The notes beneath the pieces were generated by a model that was not told where the DNA came from, searched no databases, and worked only from the letters and a program-made list of their open reading frames with translations. From a virus, in the IMG/VR virus record IMGVR_UViG_3300042934_000451, positions 1 to 36,925 of that record: a DNA stretch of 36,925 nucleotides. The stretch is one strand, 5' to 3'. A program made the translations under genes and the position numbers. Shown one piece after another: positions 5,408 through 13,004 of this stretch. Position 1 is the stretch's first letter. Each line of letters opens with the position of its first letter.

Positions 5408-7104
5408 GTAAAGCATTGAGAATTAAGTATGCAGTAACGTATAATCCAATACTTGAATATTGGCAGCTTATATGTGATAAGAAAATATTAGTTAGTGATA
5501 AAGTTAGGCGAGTATTTAAAAAGCTAGTTAAAGACTTAAAAGATAAAAATAGTGAATATGAATACGATAGCGTAAAAGCTAATCATGCTATTGAGTTTAT
5601 TGAGAATTACTGCAAACATTCAAAAGGGAAATGGGGCGGTAAGCCTGTAATCTTAGAATTATGGCAAAAAGCTATAATAGGGGCTACATTTGGTTTTGTA
5701 CATAAGATAGATGGCACTAGAAAATATAGGGAAGTATTCTTAGTGGTGGCACGTAAAAACGGTAAGTCCACATTAGGAAGTGCTATTGGTCTATATCTTC
5801 AAGTGGCGGATGGAGAACCAGGAGCAGAAGTCTATGCAGTAGCTACAAAGAAGGATCAAGCAAAATTAGTATGGATGGAAGCTAAAAGAATGGTTAAAAA
5901 GTCTCCTACGCTATTAAAACGTATAAAAACGTTAGTAGGTGAGTTGGTAGCTGATTTTAATGATAGCACATTCAAACCACTAGGCAGTGACAGTGATACT
6001 CTAGATGGACTAAATGTACATGGAGCAATGATGGATGAAGTCCACGCATGGAAAGACCAAAACTTATATGATGTTATCGTAGATGGTACAAGTGCGAGAG
6101 ATAATCCATTGATATTCATCATTACAACAGCAGGAACAGTGCGTGAAAGTGTATTTGACTTGAAATATGAAGAGTCAGAAATGGTTTTGAATGGATATGA
6201 AAGTGAAGATGGTTATAAGGATGAACATTTCTTGCCAATTATTTATGAATTAGATAAGAGAGAAGAATGGACAAACCCTAAGTGTTGGATTAAAGCTAAC
6301 CCGGGGCTAGGGACAATAAAAAAACTAGACCAAATAGAAGGGAAAGTAAATAAAGCAAGATCTAATCCTAAGCTAGTTAAAAATCTTGTATGTAAAGACT
6401 TTAATATAAGAGAAACAGCAGGAGAAACATGGCTCAACTTTGAACAACTTAATAATACTAAGACGTTCGACCTGTCATCATTAAAGCCAAGATATGGCAT
6501 AGGTGGAACTGACTTATCTAAAACAACAGACCTTACAGCAGCTAAGGTTATTTTTATGGTTCCAGATGATCCTAACATATATGTAATGCAAATGTATTGG
6601 CTTCCAGAAGATTTACTAGAAGAGAGAGCACGTGAAGATAAAATACCATATGAAAAATGGCATGAAATAGGGCTTCTAAGGACAACGCCTGGAAACAAAG
6701 TGCATCCAAAGTATGTTACAGAATGGTTTTTAGAAATAAGGGAAAACCATGATATTTATTTGCCTTGGATAGGCTATGACGCATGGAGTGCTGATTATTG
6801 GGTAGAAGAAATGCAGACTCATTTCGGAAAAGAATGTATGGAGCCTGTTAGGCAAGGAAAATTCACATTATCCTTGCCTATGGATACGCTTGGGGCAGAT
6901 ATTTCAAAGAAGATAGTGGTATATAACAATAATCCTATAGACAAATGGTGTTTAAGTAATACAGCAGTTGAGTATGATAAGAATGGAAATATGCAGCCTT
7001 GTAAAACGACTAACCAAAGAAAGCGTATTGATGGGACCGCTGCATTGCTTAACTGTTATGTAGAGCTTGAAAGACATAGAAACGATTATCTTAATATGAT
7101 ATAA
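5404..7104 (+). CDS. terL: Terminase large subunit
   Basis: The protein has 566 residues and is the ATP-driven packaging motor and nuclease that fills the prohead through the portal. The ATPase domain shows the Walker-A-like VARKNGKSTLG near residue 120 and Walker B AMMDEVHAW near residue 210. The C-terminal nuclease domain begins around GIGGTDLSKTTDLTA (near residue 360), with a further acidic site at WIGYDAWSADYW. The length is normal for the YmfN/HK97-like class. It is coupled to terS by an ATGA overlap. About 100 bases without a supportable gene follow before the portal. Confidence 0.95.
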   Translation: MSKALRIKYAVTYNPILEYWQLICDKKILVSDKVRRVFKKLVKDLKDKNSEYEYDSVKANHAIEFIENYCKHSKGKWGGKPVILELWQKAIIGATFGFVHKIDGTRKYREVFLVVARKNGKSTLGSAIGLYLQVADGEPGAEVYAVATKKDQAKLVWMEAKRMVKKSPTLLKRIKTLVGELVADFNDSTFKPLGSDSDTLDGLNVHGAMMDEVHAWKDQNLYDVIVDGTSARDNPLIFIITTAGTVRESVFDLKYEESEMVLNGYESEDGYKDEHFLPIIYELDKREEWTNPKCWIKANPGLGTIKKLDQIEGKVNKARSNPKLVKNLVCKDFNIRETAGETWLNFEQLNNTKTFDLSSLKPRYGIGGTDLSKTTDLTAAKVIFMVPDDPNIYVMQMYWLPEDLLEERAREDKIPYEKWHEIGLLRTTPGNKVHPKYVTEWFLEIRENHDIYLPWIGYDAWSADYWVEEMQTHFGKECMEPVRQGKFTLSLPMDTLGADISKKIVVYNNNPIDKWCLSNTAVEYDKNGNMQPCKTTNQRKRIDGTAALLNCYVELERHRNDYLNMI

Positions 7105-7206
7105 GTACTACTATAAATTTATAACTGAAAGAAGTCCTTTTGGAGTGTGGGGATGGAGTAGGTTGATATAGTGGCTTGTATTATATAAAAAACTAAGGGG
7201 GTATAA

Positions 7207-8349
7207 ATGAAATTATTTGATAGATTTAGAAACAAAAACCCAACTCAAACAAGAATAAAAATGATAAGCGAGTATGGAACAACATTCTATGCTTGGAATG
7301 GAAAAGTTTATGAAAGTGATGTTATAAGGGCGTGTATTAGGCCTTATTACAAGGCAGTTGGGAAATTAACGGCTAAACACTTATTAAAAGCTGAAAAGGA
7401 CATTAAAATCAATAAAACTCCATATATAAAAGCATTACTAGAAAATCCTAACCCTTATATGAGTGGCCAGATGCTTCAAGAAAAGCTCGCTACGCAATTA
7501 AAACTTAATAACAATGCATTCGCATATATAAGCAGAGATGAAAACGGCATTGCAAATGAAATATACCCTATTCCATGTGTGTTGGCAGAAGCTATCTATT
7601 CGCAAGATAGCTCATTATCAATAAAATTCACTACTAGAAATGGAAATACAATAACTTTTCCGTATGAAGATATCATTCATCTAAGGCAAGATTACAATGA
7701 AAACGATGTATTTGGTGAAAGTCCATCAAGAGCACTTACTCAGCTTATGGATGTAGTAACAGTAACAGATCAAGGGATAGTTAATGCTATAAAAAATAGT
7801 GCTGTGATTAGATGGCTCATGAAATTTACACAAACAATTAGACCAGAGGATTTAAAAAAACAAGCCGAAGAGTTTTCAAACAGTTATCTTAGTACTTCCG
7901 AGAATGGCACTGGAGTAGCGGCAGTAAATGGCAACTATGATGTACAACAAGTCACTACGAATGATTATGTTCCAAACAGTAGCACGATGGATAAAACAAT
8001 TACAAGACTTTATAATTTCTTTGGCACTAACGAAAAAATTATTCAAAGTAAGTACACTGAAGATGAGTGGAATGCATACTACGAAGCTGAAATAGAACCA
8101 GTTTCTATTCAAATGGCAAATGAGTGGACACGAAAAATGTTCAACAGAAGAGAAAGAGCATTTGGGAATAGTATTGTATTTGAATCAAATAGCTTACAGT
8201 ATGCCAGTATGAGCACAAAGCTTAACTTATTACAAATGGTAGACAGAGGAGCAATGACGCCTAATGAATGGCGATTGGTTATGAATCTTGGACCTATAGA
8301 AGGCGGAGACAAACCTATTCGTAGACTTGATACTCAGGTAGTTAAATAG
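7207..8349 (+). CDS. Portal protein, HK97 family
   Basis: The protein has 380 residues and forms the dodecameric ring at one capsid vertex through which DNA passes. Family signs are the N-terminal VIRACIRPYYKAVGKL, then LLENPNPYMSGQMLQEKLATQL, the segment YEDIIHLRQDYNENDVFGESP, and a C-terminal TPNEWRLVMNLGPIEGGD. Start ATG 7207 follows AAGGGGG at 7195-7201. It lies in the classic terL-portal-protease-capsid order. Confidence 0.93.
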   Translation: MKLFDRFRNKNPTQTRIKMISEYGTTFYAWNGKVYESDVIRACIRPYYKAVGKLTAKHLLKAEKDIKINKTPYIKALLENPNPYMSGQMLQEKLATQLKLNNNAFAYISRDENGIANEIYPIPCVLAEAIYSQDSSLSIKFTTRNGNTITFPYEDIIHLRQDYNENDVFGESPSRALTQLMDVVTVTDQGIVNAIKNSAVIRWLMKFTQTIRPEDLKKQAEEFSNSYLSTSENGTGVAAVNGNYDVQQVTTNDYVPNSSTMDKTITRLYNFFGTNEKIIQSKYTEDEWNAYYEAEIEPVSIQMANEWTRKMFNRRERAFGNSIVFESNSLQYASMSTKLNLLQMVDRGAMTPNEWRLVMNLGPIEGGDKPIRRLDTQVVK

Positions 8350-8365
8350 AAAGAAGGTGAGATAA

Positions 8366-9067
8366 TTGCCAAAAGTTAATATTAAAGGGCCTATTATTAG
8401 AAATAGCGATCAATGGATTTATGATTTGTTTGAAATTGAAGCCACAAGTCCAAGCAAAGTATATAAAATATTAGATGCCGTTGAAGGTGAAGAAGATTTA
8501 GAAGTAGAGATTAATTCATGCGGCGGAGATATTTCAGCAGGAAGTGAAATTTATACAGCAATAAGGGCATACAACAAAGGTAAGAAAGTAATTAATGTTG
8601 TAGGTAGCGCATACAGCGCTGGTTCTGTGATTGCTATGGCAGGACCATGTTATATGAGTCCAACAGCTATGATGATGTGCCATAAAGTTTCAGGTGGTGC
8701 TAGCGGTAATAGTGATGTTATGGATAAAACTTCTAAAGTACTAAGAATTGCAGATCAAACAATAGCAAATGCCTATGTTGCTAAAAGCGGTATGTCAATG
8801 GATGATGCGCTTGCTATGATGCAAGAGGAAACATGGCTAACTGCACAGCAGGCAAAGGACAGAGGGCTTATAGATGGGATTATGTTTGAGGAAAATCAAA
8901 CAACCACTATTAGTCCTCTTTTTAATTCATTTGATGGCTTGATACCACAAGCAATCATTGAGAAGATGCAAAATGAAAAACTTGATAACAGGCAATCTAA
9001 CCAAAACCAAGAAAGATTAACACTACAAAATAAATTTAATTTCCTAAAATTGAAAGGTGGTATATAG
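8366..9067 (+). CDS. ClpP-like prohead maturation protease
   Basis: The protein has 233 residues and is a self-compartmentalised serine protease of the ClpP/S14 fold that trims the capsid protein's N-terminal delta domain. The nucleophile Ser lies in GSAYSAGSVIAMAG (near residue 88), the His in MMMCHKVSGGASG (near 112), and the acid probably in the AKDRGLIDG region. The N-terminal IKGPIIRNSDQWIYDLF and INSCGGDISAG are family hallmarks. Start TTG 8366 has AAGAAGGTGA just upstream. The capsid gene begins 1 base after its stop. Confidence 0.93.
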   Translation: MPKVNIKGPIIRNSDQWIYDLFEIEATSPSKVYKILDAVEGEEDLEVEINSCGGDISAGSEIYTAIRAYNKGKKVINVVGSAYSAGSVIAMAGPCYMSPTAMMMCHKVSGGASGNSDVMDKTSKVLRIADQTIANAYVAKSGMSMDDALAMMQEETWLTAQQAKDRGLIDGIMFEENQTTTISPLFNSFDGLIPQAIIEKMQNEKLDNRQSNQNQERLTLQNKFNFLKLKGGI

Positions 9068-9068
9068 A

Positions 9069-10286
9069 ATGAAATTTAAAAACAAACAAGATTATTTAGA
9101 GCAAAGAACAACATTGATGAACACTATTGAGGGCATGATGAATGCTGCAACAAATGAAGAAGTAGAAAACAAAATGAAAGATGTCGAAGCGATGGATAAC
9201 GCTTGGGCTGAACAATCTAAAGAACTTGCAAACAAGGCGGCTTTAGAGGACAAATTCAAGATATTAAATCTTGCAAGCAAATCTCAATCAGTAGCAGGTC
9301 AAGTTATTGATTCTACAAACAACAGTATCACAGATGACAAGGTTTATGTAAATGCATGGGCTAAAGATATGTTAGGGGTCAAGCTTACAGATGAAGAAAA
9401 AAATACATTTAATATGGTTAATGCAGCAATGACTACAGAAACTCATGGAATACTAATCCCTGAAACAGTTGTTAAGGGGATTTGGAAGGAAATTGGACAG
9501 CAATATCCATTCTGGGCAGATGTTTCTAAAACTTATATTAAAGGTAATTTAACTATGATTAAAGGCACATCTTCTAGTGACGCAGCTTGGTATGATGAAG
9601 CTACGAGTACTGCTGATGGTACAGAAGGTTTTGCAGAACTCAATTTAACTGGATGCGAACTTTCAAGGTCAATTACAGTTTCATGGAAACTTAAAGAAAT
9701 GACAGTAGATGAATTTATACCTTACATACAAACACAACTCGCTGAAAAGATGGGAGCAGGTCTTGGGTATGGAGCTGTAATAGGAAAAGGTAAACCAGGC
9801 GGTGGTGATACATTCAAGCCAGAACCAAGAGGCACTATAACTGCACTAAAAGCAGAAGAATCTACCCCACAAATTGTATCATATAGTGATGTAGATGTAT
9901 TATCATACGACAAATTTACAACCGCAATGTCTAAAATTAAAGGTGGATACTTAAAAGGCGCAGCAGTTTATGCAGATAATAAAACTATATGGACACAAAT
10001 TGCTTCACTTAAAGATGAAGTTGGAAGACCTTATTTTGTTCCAGATGTAACAAGCGGCGGAGTAGGTCGTATTTTTGGTCTTATAGTAAAAGAAGATGAT
10101 AGCGTTACAACAAATTCAATACTTATTGGAAATGCAGCAAAAGGCTATCATGCCAACATTAACAAGCAAGTTACTTTAGACAGCGAAGATCACAAGAAAG
10201 AACGTGTAACTGATTATATCGCTTATGGTATAGTCGATGGAGATGTTGTTACAACTAAGGCATTTGTATTAATTGCAAAAAACTAA
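9069..10286 (+). CDS. Major capsid protein, HK97 fold
   Basis: The zero-frame product has 405 residues. Residues 1 to about 90 form a charged coiled-coil delta/scaffold domain likely removed by the upstream protease. The mature shell domain follows, with typical segments GILIPETVVKGIWKEI, a SVSWKLKEMTVDEF-like stretch and a C-terminal VDGDVVTTKAFVLIAKN. ATG 9069 was chosen because AAAGGTGG (9053-9060) precedes it; GTG 9057 lies inside that ribosome site. The last codons form the slippery heptamer A AAA AAC (10277-10283) directly before the stop. A strong stem follows, so part of the product is probably extended by -1 frameshifting (see the next entries). Confidence 0.95.
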   Translation: MKFKNKQDYLEQRTTLMNTIEGMMNAATNEEVENKMKDVEAMDNAWAEQSKELANKAALEDKFKILNLASKSQSVAGQVIDSTNNSITDDKVYVNAWAKDMLGVKLTDEEKNTFNMVNAAMTTETHGILIPETVVKGIWKEIGQQYPFWADVSKTYIKGNLTMIKGTSSSDAAWYDEATSTADGTEGFAELNLTGCELSRSITVSWKLKEMTVDEFIPYIQTQLAEKMGAGLGYGAVIGKGKPGGGDTFKPEPRGTITALKAEESTPQIVSYSDVDVLSYDKFTTAMSKIKGGYLKGAAVYADNKTIWTQIASLKDEVGRPYFVPDVTSGGVGRIFGLIVKEDDSVTTNSILIGNAAKGYHANINKQVTLDSEDHKKERVTDYIAYGIVDGDVVTTKAFVLIAKN

Positions 10287-10376
10287 CAGTGGTTATCTAT
10301 AGCCAGGCAGACCTTGAGGCTATGACTATTGCTCAAATAAAAGCATTAGCCGATAGCCTCGGCTATACGATAACCA
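10277..10376 (+). promoter_or_regulatory. Programmed -1 ribosomal frameshift signal in the capsid gene
   Basis: The heptamer A AAA AAC (10277-10283) is in the right register (X XXY YYZ), immediately before the capsid stop. After a 6-base spacer, 10290-10304 pairs with 10361-10376, giving 15 bp with one bulged C. The next right-strand bases 10353-10360 pair with 10316-10323 for 8 more perfect bp. Slippage enters exactly the frame of the downstream HeH-like reading frame. Similar capsid frameshifts are known in phages such as T7 and Lactobacillus A2. Confidence 0.8.
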
Positions 10377-10426
10377 AAACATTAAAGGCTGATATAATTC
10401 AAGAATTTTTAAGTCAGCAGGGGTGA
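10289..10426 (+). CDS. HeH/SAP-like C-terminal extension of the capsid (frameshift product)
   Basis: This reading frame of 45 residues (GTG 10289 to TGA 10424-10426) encodes a small helix-extension-helix domain, with AMTIAQIKALADSLGYTIT followed by KTLKADIIQEFLSQQG. There is no ribosome site for GTG 10289, and only GAGG two bases before an internal ATG 10322. Entry by -1 slippage at 10277-10283 instead joins it to the capsid: AAA AAA CTA ACA GTG continues without a stop and gives a fused protein of about 452 residues. HeH/LEM/SAP domains often bind nucleic acid. Here it could decorate the capsid or contact DNA. Confidence 0.75.
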   Translation: MVIYSQADLEAMTIAQIKALADSLGYTITKTLKADIIQEFLSQQG

Positions 10427-10430
10427 TAGC

Positions 10431-10709
10431 ATGTTAGAAAAAGTTAAAATGTCACTTAGGATTACTCATGATGCATTAGACTCAGATATTTCTGATACTA
10501 TAGACGCTTGCAAGAGGGACCTATCTATAAGCGGCGTAGAAATTATAGAAGATACTGACGAACTTATTATTCAAGCTTGTAAAACATATGCAAGAGCAGA
10601 ATATGATTTTGGAGGTAAGGGAGAGAAGTATAAGGAAAGTTACGAATTACTTAAACAACATTTATCGCTATGCGGAGATTATAAGGTGGTGGTTGAAGTT
10701 GTGGATTAA
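10431..10709 (+). CDS. Head-tail connector (gp6-like adaptor)
   Basis: The protein has 92 residues and is all-helical, as in the HK97 gp6 / SPP1 gp15 adaptor ring below the portal. The N-terminal pattern LEKVKMSLRITHDALDSDISDTIDACKRDL is typical of that family, followed by ELIIQACKTYARAEYDFGGK. Start ATG 10431 follows AGGGGTGATAGC. It sits right after the capsid cassette, as in many siphoviruses, and its 3' end overlaps the next gene by 11 bases. Confidence 0.85.
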   Translation: MLEKVKMSLRITHDALDSDISDTIDACKRDLSISGVEIIEDTDELIIQACKTYARAEYDFGGKGEKYKESYELLKQHLSLCGDYKVVVEVVD

Positions 10710-11007
10710 CGTAGCAGAACTTTTAACAATTATAACTGTAACAGATGATGCAGGGGATCCTACAGAGCAACAAACATTTACTCGGGTGTTTTGTAATGAA
10801 TTGTCAGTAGGACAGACTGAATTCTATCAAGCCATGGCAACAGGATTAAAACCAGAAATTAAACTTGAATTGAATCGGTTTGAGTATAACAATGAAAAAA
10901 AAGTTAAGTATAACAACATTGTTTATGACGTAATCAGGACATACGCTAAAGATGTTGGTATTATTGAGGTTACTCTTGGAGGCGGTGTTAATAATGCCAC
11001 TTCCTAG
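10699..11007 (+). CDS. Head closure / head-tail joining protein (SPP1 gp16-like)
   Basis: The protein has 102 residues and is beta-rich, with the layout of the phage head-tail adaptor family that closes the head after packaging (TFTRVFCNELSVGQTEFYQA, then the strand-rich VKYNNIVYDVIRTYA). TTG 10699 was chosen as start because AAGGTGGTGG (10683-10692) stands six bases upstream. Reading further upstream in the same frame runs deep into the connector gene. It overlaps both neighbours slightly, as expected in a tightly packed morphogenesis block. Confidence 0.75.
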   Translation: MWINVAELLTIITVTDDAGDPTEQQTFTRVFCNELSVGQTEFYQAMATGLKPEIKLELNRFEYNNEKKVKYNNIVYDVIRTYAKDVGIIEVTLGGGVNNATS

Positions 11008-11425
11008 GAGCGTAAAGATTACAAGAAATGGAGTAGAATACACAAATAGCGTAGAGCTTGTGCAATACACATTAAATGAGCTAATAAGGGCAGCATTAAG
11101 AGATTGTGGGAAGCTTCTATGCACTAGATTTAGAATCGCCTACTATGGCGCATTCAAAAGAAAAAAAGGACGAGTTGGAAAGTTTACTCAGTACTGGGTA
11201 AGAACAAGGCAAGAAACACCAGATTTGCTTGTTGGCATAAAGCCTAATGCTTTTTATGGAATGTTTCAGGAGATAGGTTCTAGCAAAACTGATAAGCTCG
11301 GGCTATTGTCTATGGTGGCTAGAGAAAACATAGATGAGATGCAACGCATACAAGCACAATATCTAAGTGCAATAGAATCACCTGATCCACAAATACCAAG
11401 TGAAGATGATTACGAGGGGGAATAA
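10994..11425 (+). CDS. HK97 gp10-like head-tail/tail-completion protein
   Basis: The protein has 143 residues. The central motif LLVGIKPNAFYGMFQEIGSSK (near residue 85) is the family hallmark (Y-x-x-F-x-E-x-G-T/S), and a basic region KRKKGRVGK comes before it. It acts at the head-tail junction or tail terminus. ATG 10994 was chosen because AGGCGGTGTTA precedes it; the longer in-frame start at 10952 would lie well inside the upstream gene. Order and size match the third adaptor gene of HK97-like phages. Confidence 0.82.
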   Translation: MPLPRSVKITRNGVEYTNSVELVQYTLNELIRAALRDCGKLLCTRFRIAYYGAFKRKKGRVGKFTQYWVRTRQETPDLLVGIKPNAFYGMFQEIGSSKTDKLGLLSMVARENIDEMQRIQAQYLSAIESPDPQIPSEDDYEGE

Positions 11426-11427
11426 CA

Positions 11428-11799
11428 TTGGACCGCACTGAAAAATTGAAAACATACTTGACTACATTGCTTGAGAATGCTTGCAGTAATGTTTTCTATG
11501 AGAATTCAACAGACGATGCCCCTTATCCGTATATTGTTTATAGCTTAGAACATGTAAAAGACGAGGATAAGTATAATTATGATTTAGAGGTTCATGTATG
11601 GGATAAATCAATTAGTAGCAAGCTGGTTGAATCAATATCGGATAATGTGGAATTTACTCTAGATGGTGAATATTATACAGACTCAAATCAATCATTAACA
11701 TTAGGTTTGGATACTCGAATTAGCGTACCAGACCAAGACAAGAGCCTAAAACATCGTAGGCTCTTATTTGATTTACAATATTATTGGAAAGAAGGATGA
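11428..11799 (+). CDS. Tail terminator-like protein (DUF3168/gp17-type)
   Basis: The protein has 123 residues. It lies between the gp10-like gene and the tail tube gene, where the tail terminator (SPP1 gp17 / lambda U type) is expected. PYPYIVYSLEHVKDEDKYNY and DLEVHVWDKS fit the beta-alpha fold of that family, in which a YPYI/V-Y-x-L motif recurs. The start is TTG 11428 behind GAGGGGG (11414-11420). The function is inferred from position and pattern. Confidence 0.68.
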   Translation: MDRTEKLKTYLTTLLENACSNVFYENSTDDAPYPYIVYSLEHVKDEDKYNYDLEVHVWDKSISSKLVESISDNVEFTLDGEYYTDSNQSLTLGLDTRISVPDQDKSLKHRRLLFDLQYYWKEG

Positions 11800-11806
11800 T
11801 GAGCAA

Positions 11807-12406
11807 ATGGCAAAAAGGTATAGTGGTTATACAGCTAAAACAATGGGTAATAGGCTCGTTGGAGCAGGAGCAATTTTTAAGAATTATAATGTTGAAACAG
11901 ACACCCCAGCCACGGCCATAGAGAAATTGTTAGGAGCAACGAGAGGCGGGGGATCATTTATTGCAAAACCTGTGTTAAGGCCTATAGAGGTTGATGGTGT
12001 GCCTGGAAAAGTAGAAGGGATGCAAGAAATTGATAGCTGGGATGTATCTTTGGATATAAATTTAATAGAGGTCACTGCTGAAACAATAAAATTAGCATTG
12101 ACAAGTGCTGAGATAACAACTCCAACGGCCCCAGTAAACTACAAGAAAATAGAGGGAAAATCAACAATTAGTGTAGATGATTACCACGACAATATAACAT
12201 TTATAGGCACGCTAAGTGGCTTCGACCTACCAGTTGTTATACAAATATATAATGCGTTATCTGTTGATGGACTCACGGCAGCATTTAAAGATAAGGACGA
12301 TATGGTAATCCCAGTTAAATTTGAGGGGCATTATGGTGAGGACGATCTTAATACACCGCCTTTCGCGATATTCATACCATTCACTCCAACAGGAGGTGGC
12401 GAATAA
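11807..12406 (+). CDS. Major tail (tube) protein
   Basis: The protein has 199 residues and polymerises into the tail tube around the tape measure. It has the expected size, is rich in beta strand and Gly/Thr, and sits directly before the two overlapping tail-assembly chaperone frames. The start is ATG 11807, preceded by GAAGGATGATGAGC; a longer in-frame start at 11768 would overlap the upstream gene without a better ribosome site. The segments EIDSWDVSLDINLIEVTAE and KFEGHYGEDDLNTPPFAIF are consistent with phi13/TP901-type tail tubes. Confidence 0.85.
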   Translation: MAKRYSGYTAKTMGNRLVGAGAIFKNYNVETDTPATAIEKLLGATRGGGSFIAKPVLRPIEVDGVPGKVEGMQEIDSWDVSLDINLIEVTAETIKLALTSAEITTPTAPVNYKKIEGKSTISVDDYHDNITFIGTLSGFDLPVVIQIYNALSVDGLTAAFKDKDDMVIPVKFEGHYGEDDLNTPPFAIFIPFTPTGGGE

Positions 12407-12408
12407 TT

Positions 12409-12735
12409 ATGAGAAAGTTAATGTTTAAGGATTGTTTGGCATTGGCCAGAGTAATGAGAAAAACTAATATTAGTGATCAGCTTTCTGAGATTGCTGAGAA
12501 GTCCAAAGATAAAGGTGTAAACATTCAAAAAGTAGGGGCTAAAGCTGTTTTTGCGATGTTTGAATCATGCGGAGATGAAGAGGCAGAAAAGGAGATATAT
12601 AAACTTCTCGGAGATATATTTGAAGCAGACGTTGAACATATGCCTATAAATGAAGTTATTGAAAGCTTCAAAAAGTTAGCTGCAGAGAATAATTTAATGG
12701 GTTTTTTCAGGCAAGCAAGTCAATTGATCCAATAG
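12409..12735 (+). CDS. Tail assembly chaperone, gpG-like
   Basis: The zero-frame product has 108 residues and coats the tape measure during tail assembly. It is helical and acidic, starts 2 bases after the tail tube stop, and is followed by a second frame in -1. At 12702-12708 the heptamer T TTT TTC is in correct slip register. A perfect 10-bp stem (12713-12722 with 12743-12752) starts four bases later. Slippage would join codon 100 to the downstream frame, giving a gpGT-type protein of about 198 residues, as in lambda and most long-tailed phages. Confidence 0.88.
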   Translation: MRKLMFKDCLALARVMRKTNISDQLSEIAEKSKDKGVNIQKVGAKAVFAMFESCGDEEAEKEIYKLLGDIFEADVEHMPINEVIESFKKLAAENNLMGFFRQASQLIQ

Positions 12736-12752
12736 CGGTCACTGACTTGCTT
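12702..12752 (+). promoter_or_regulatory. Programmed -1 frameshift signal in the tail chaperone genes
   Basis: The slippery T TTT TTC (12702-12708) is followed by a 4-base spacer and a perfect 10-bp stem, AAGCAAGTCA (12713-12722) with TGACTTGCTT (12743-12752), around a 20-base loop. The -1 frame is then open through 13001. This is the conserved position of the G/GT frameshift. Confidence 0.85.
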
Positions 12753-13004
12753 CTTTCTCGGTATGGGGGCGGGTATAACAATATACTTGCCCTTGATTTT
12801 TTAGATGCAGTTGAAATTATCAATCACGCAATAAAAACAAAATCAGAAGATTTTTTGAGACTTAGGTGGGCTATTAATCATGATCATATAGCTTTTGATG
12901 AATTTAAAATGGCATTAGATGTGAGACAGACAGTGGAAGATAAGCCTGTTGAAAGTATACTTGCTGATGTTTTTAAGGTCATCGAAGGAGGTGGTAAGCA
13001 GTGA
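12747..13004 (+). CDS. Tail assembly chaperone, T domain made by -1 frameshift
   Basis: From TTG 12747 this frame would give 85 residues, but that codon has no ribosome site. In the -1 frame from the slip site, translation reads QASKSIDPIAVTDLLLSRYG and continues to TGA at 13002-13004. So it is almost certainly expressed as the C-terminal part of the gpGT-like fusion. It overlaps the tape measure start by 4 bases (GTGA). The T domain recruits tail tube subunits in lambda. Confidence 0.82.
   Translation: MLLSRYGGGYNNILALDFLDAVEIINHAIKTKSEDFLRLRWAINHDHIAFDEFKMALDVRQTVEDKPVESILADVFKVIEGGGKQ

Noticed and set aside
7105-7206. A small gene between terL and portal
   Set aside because: Only very short frames without a ribosome site occur there.
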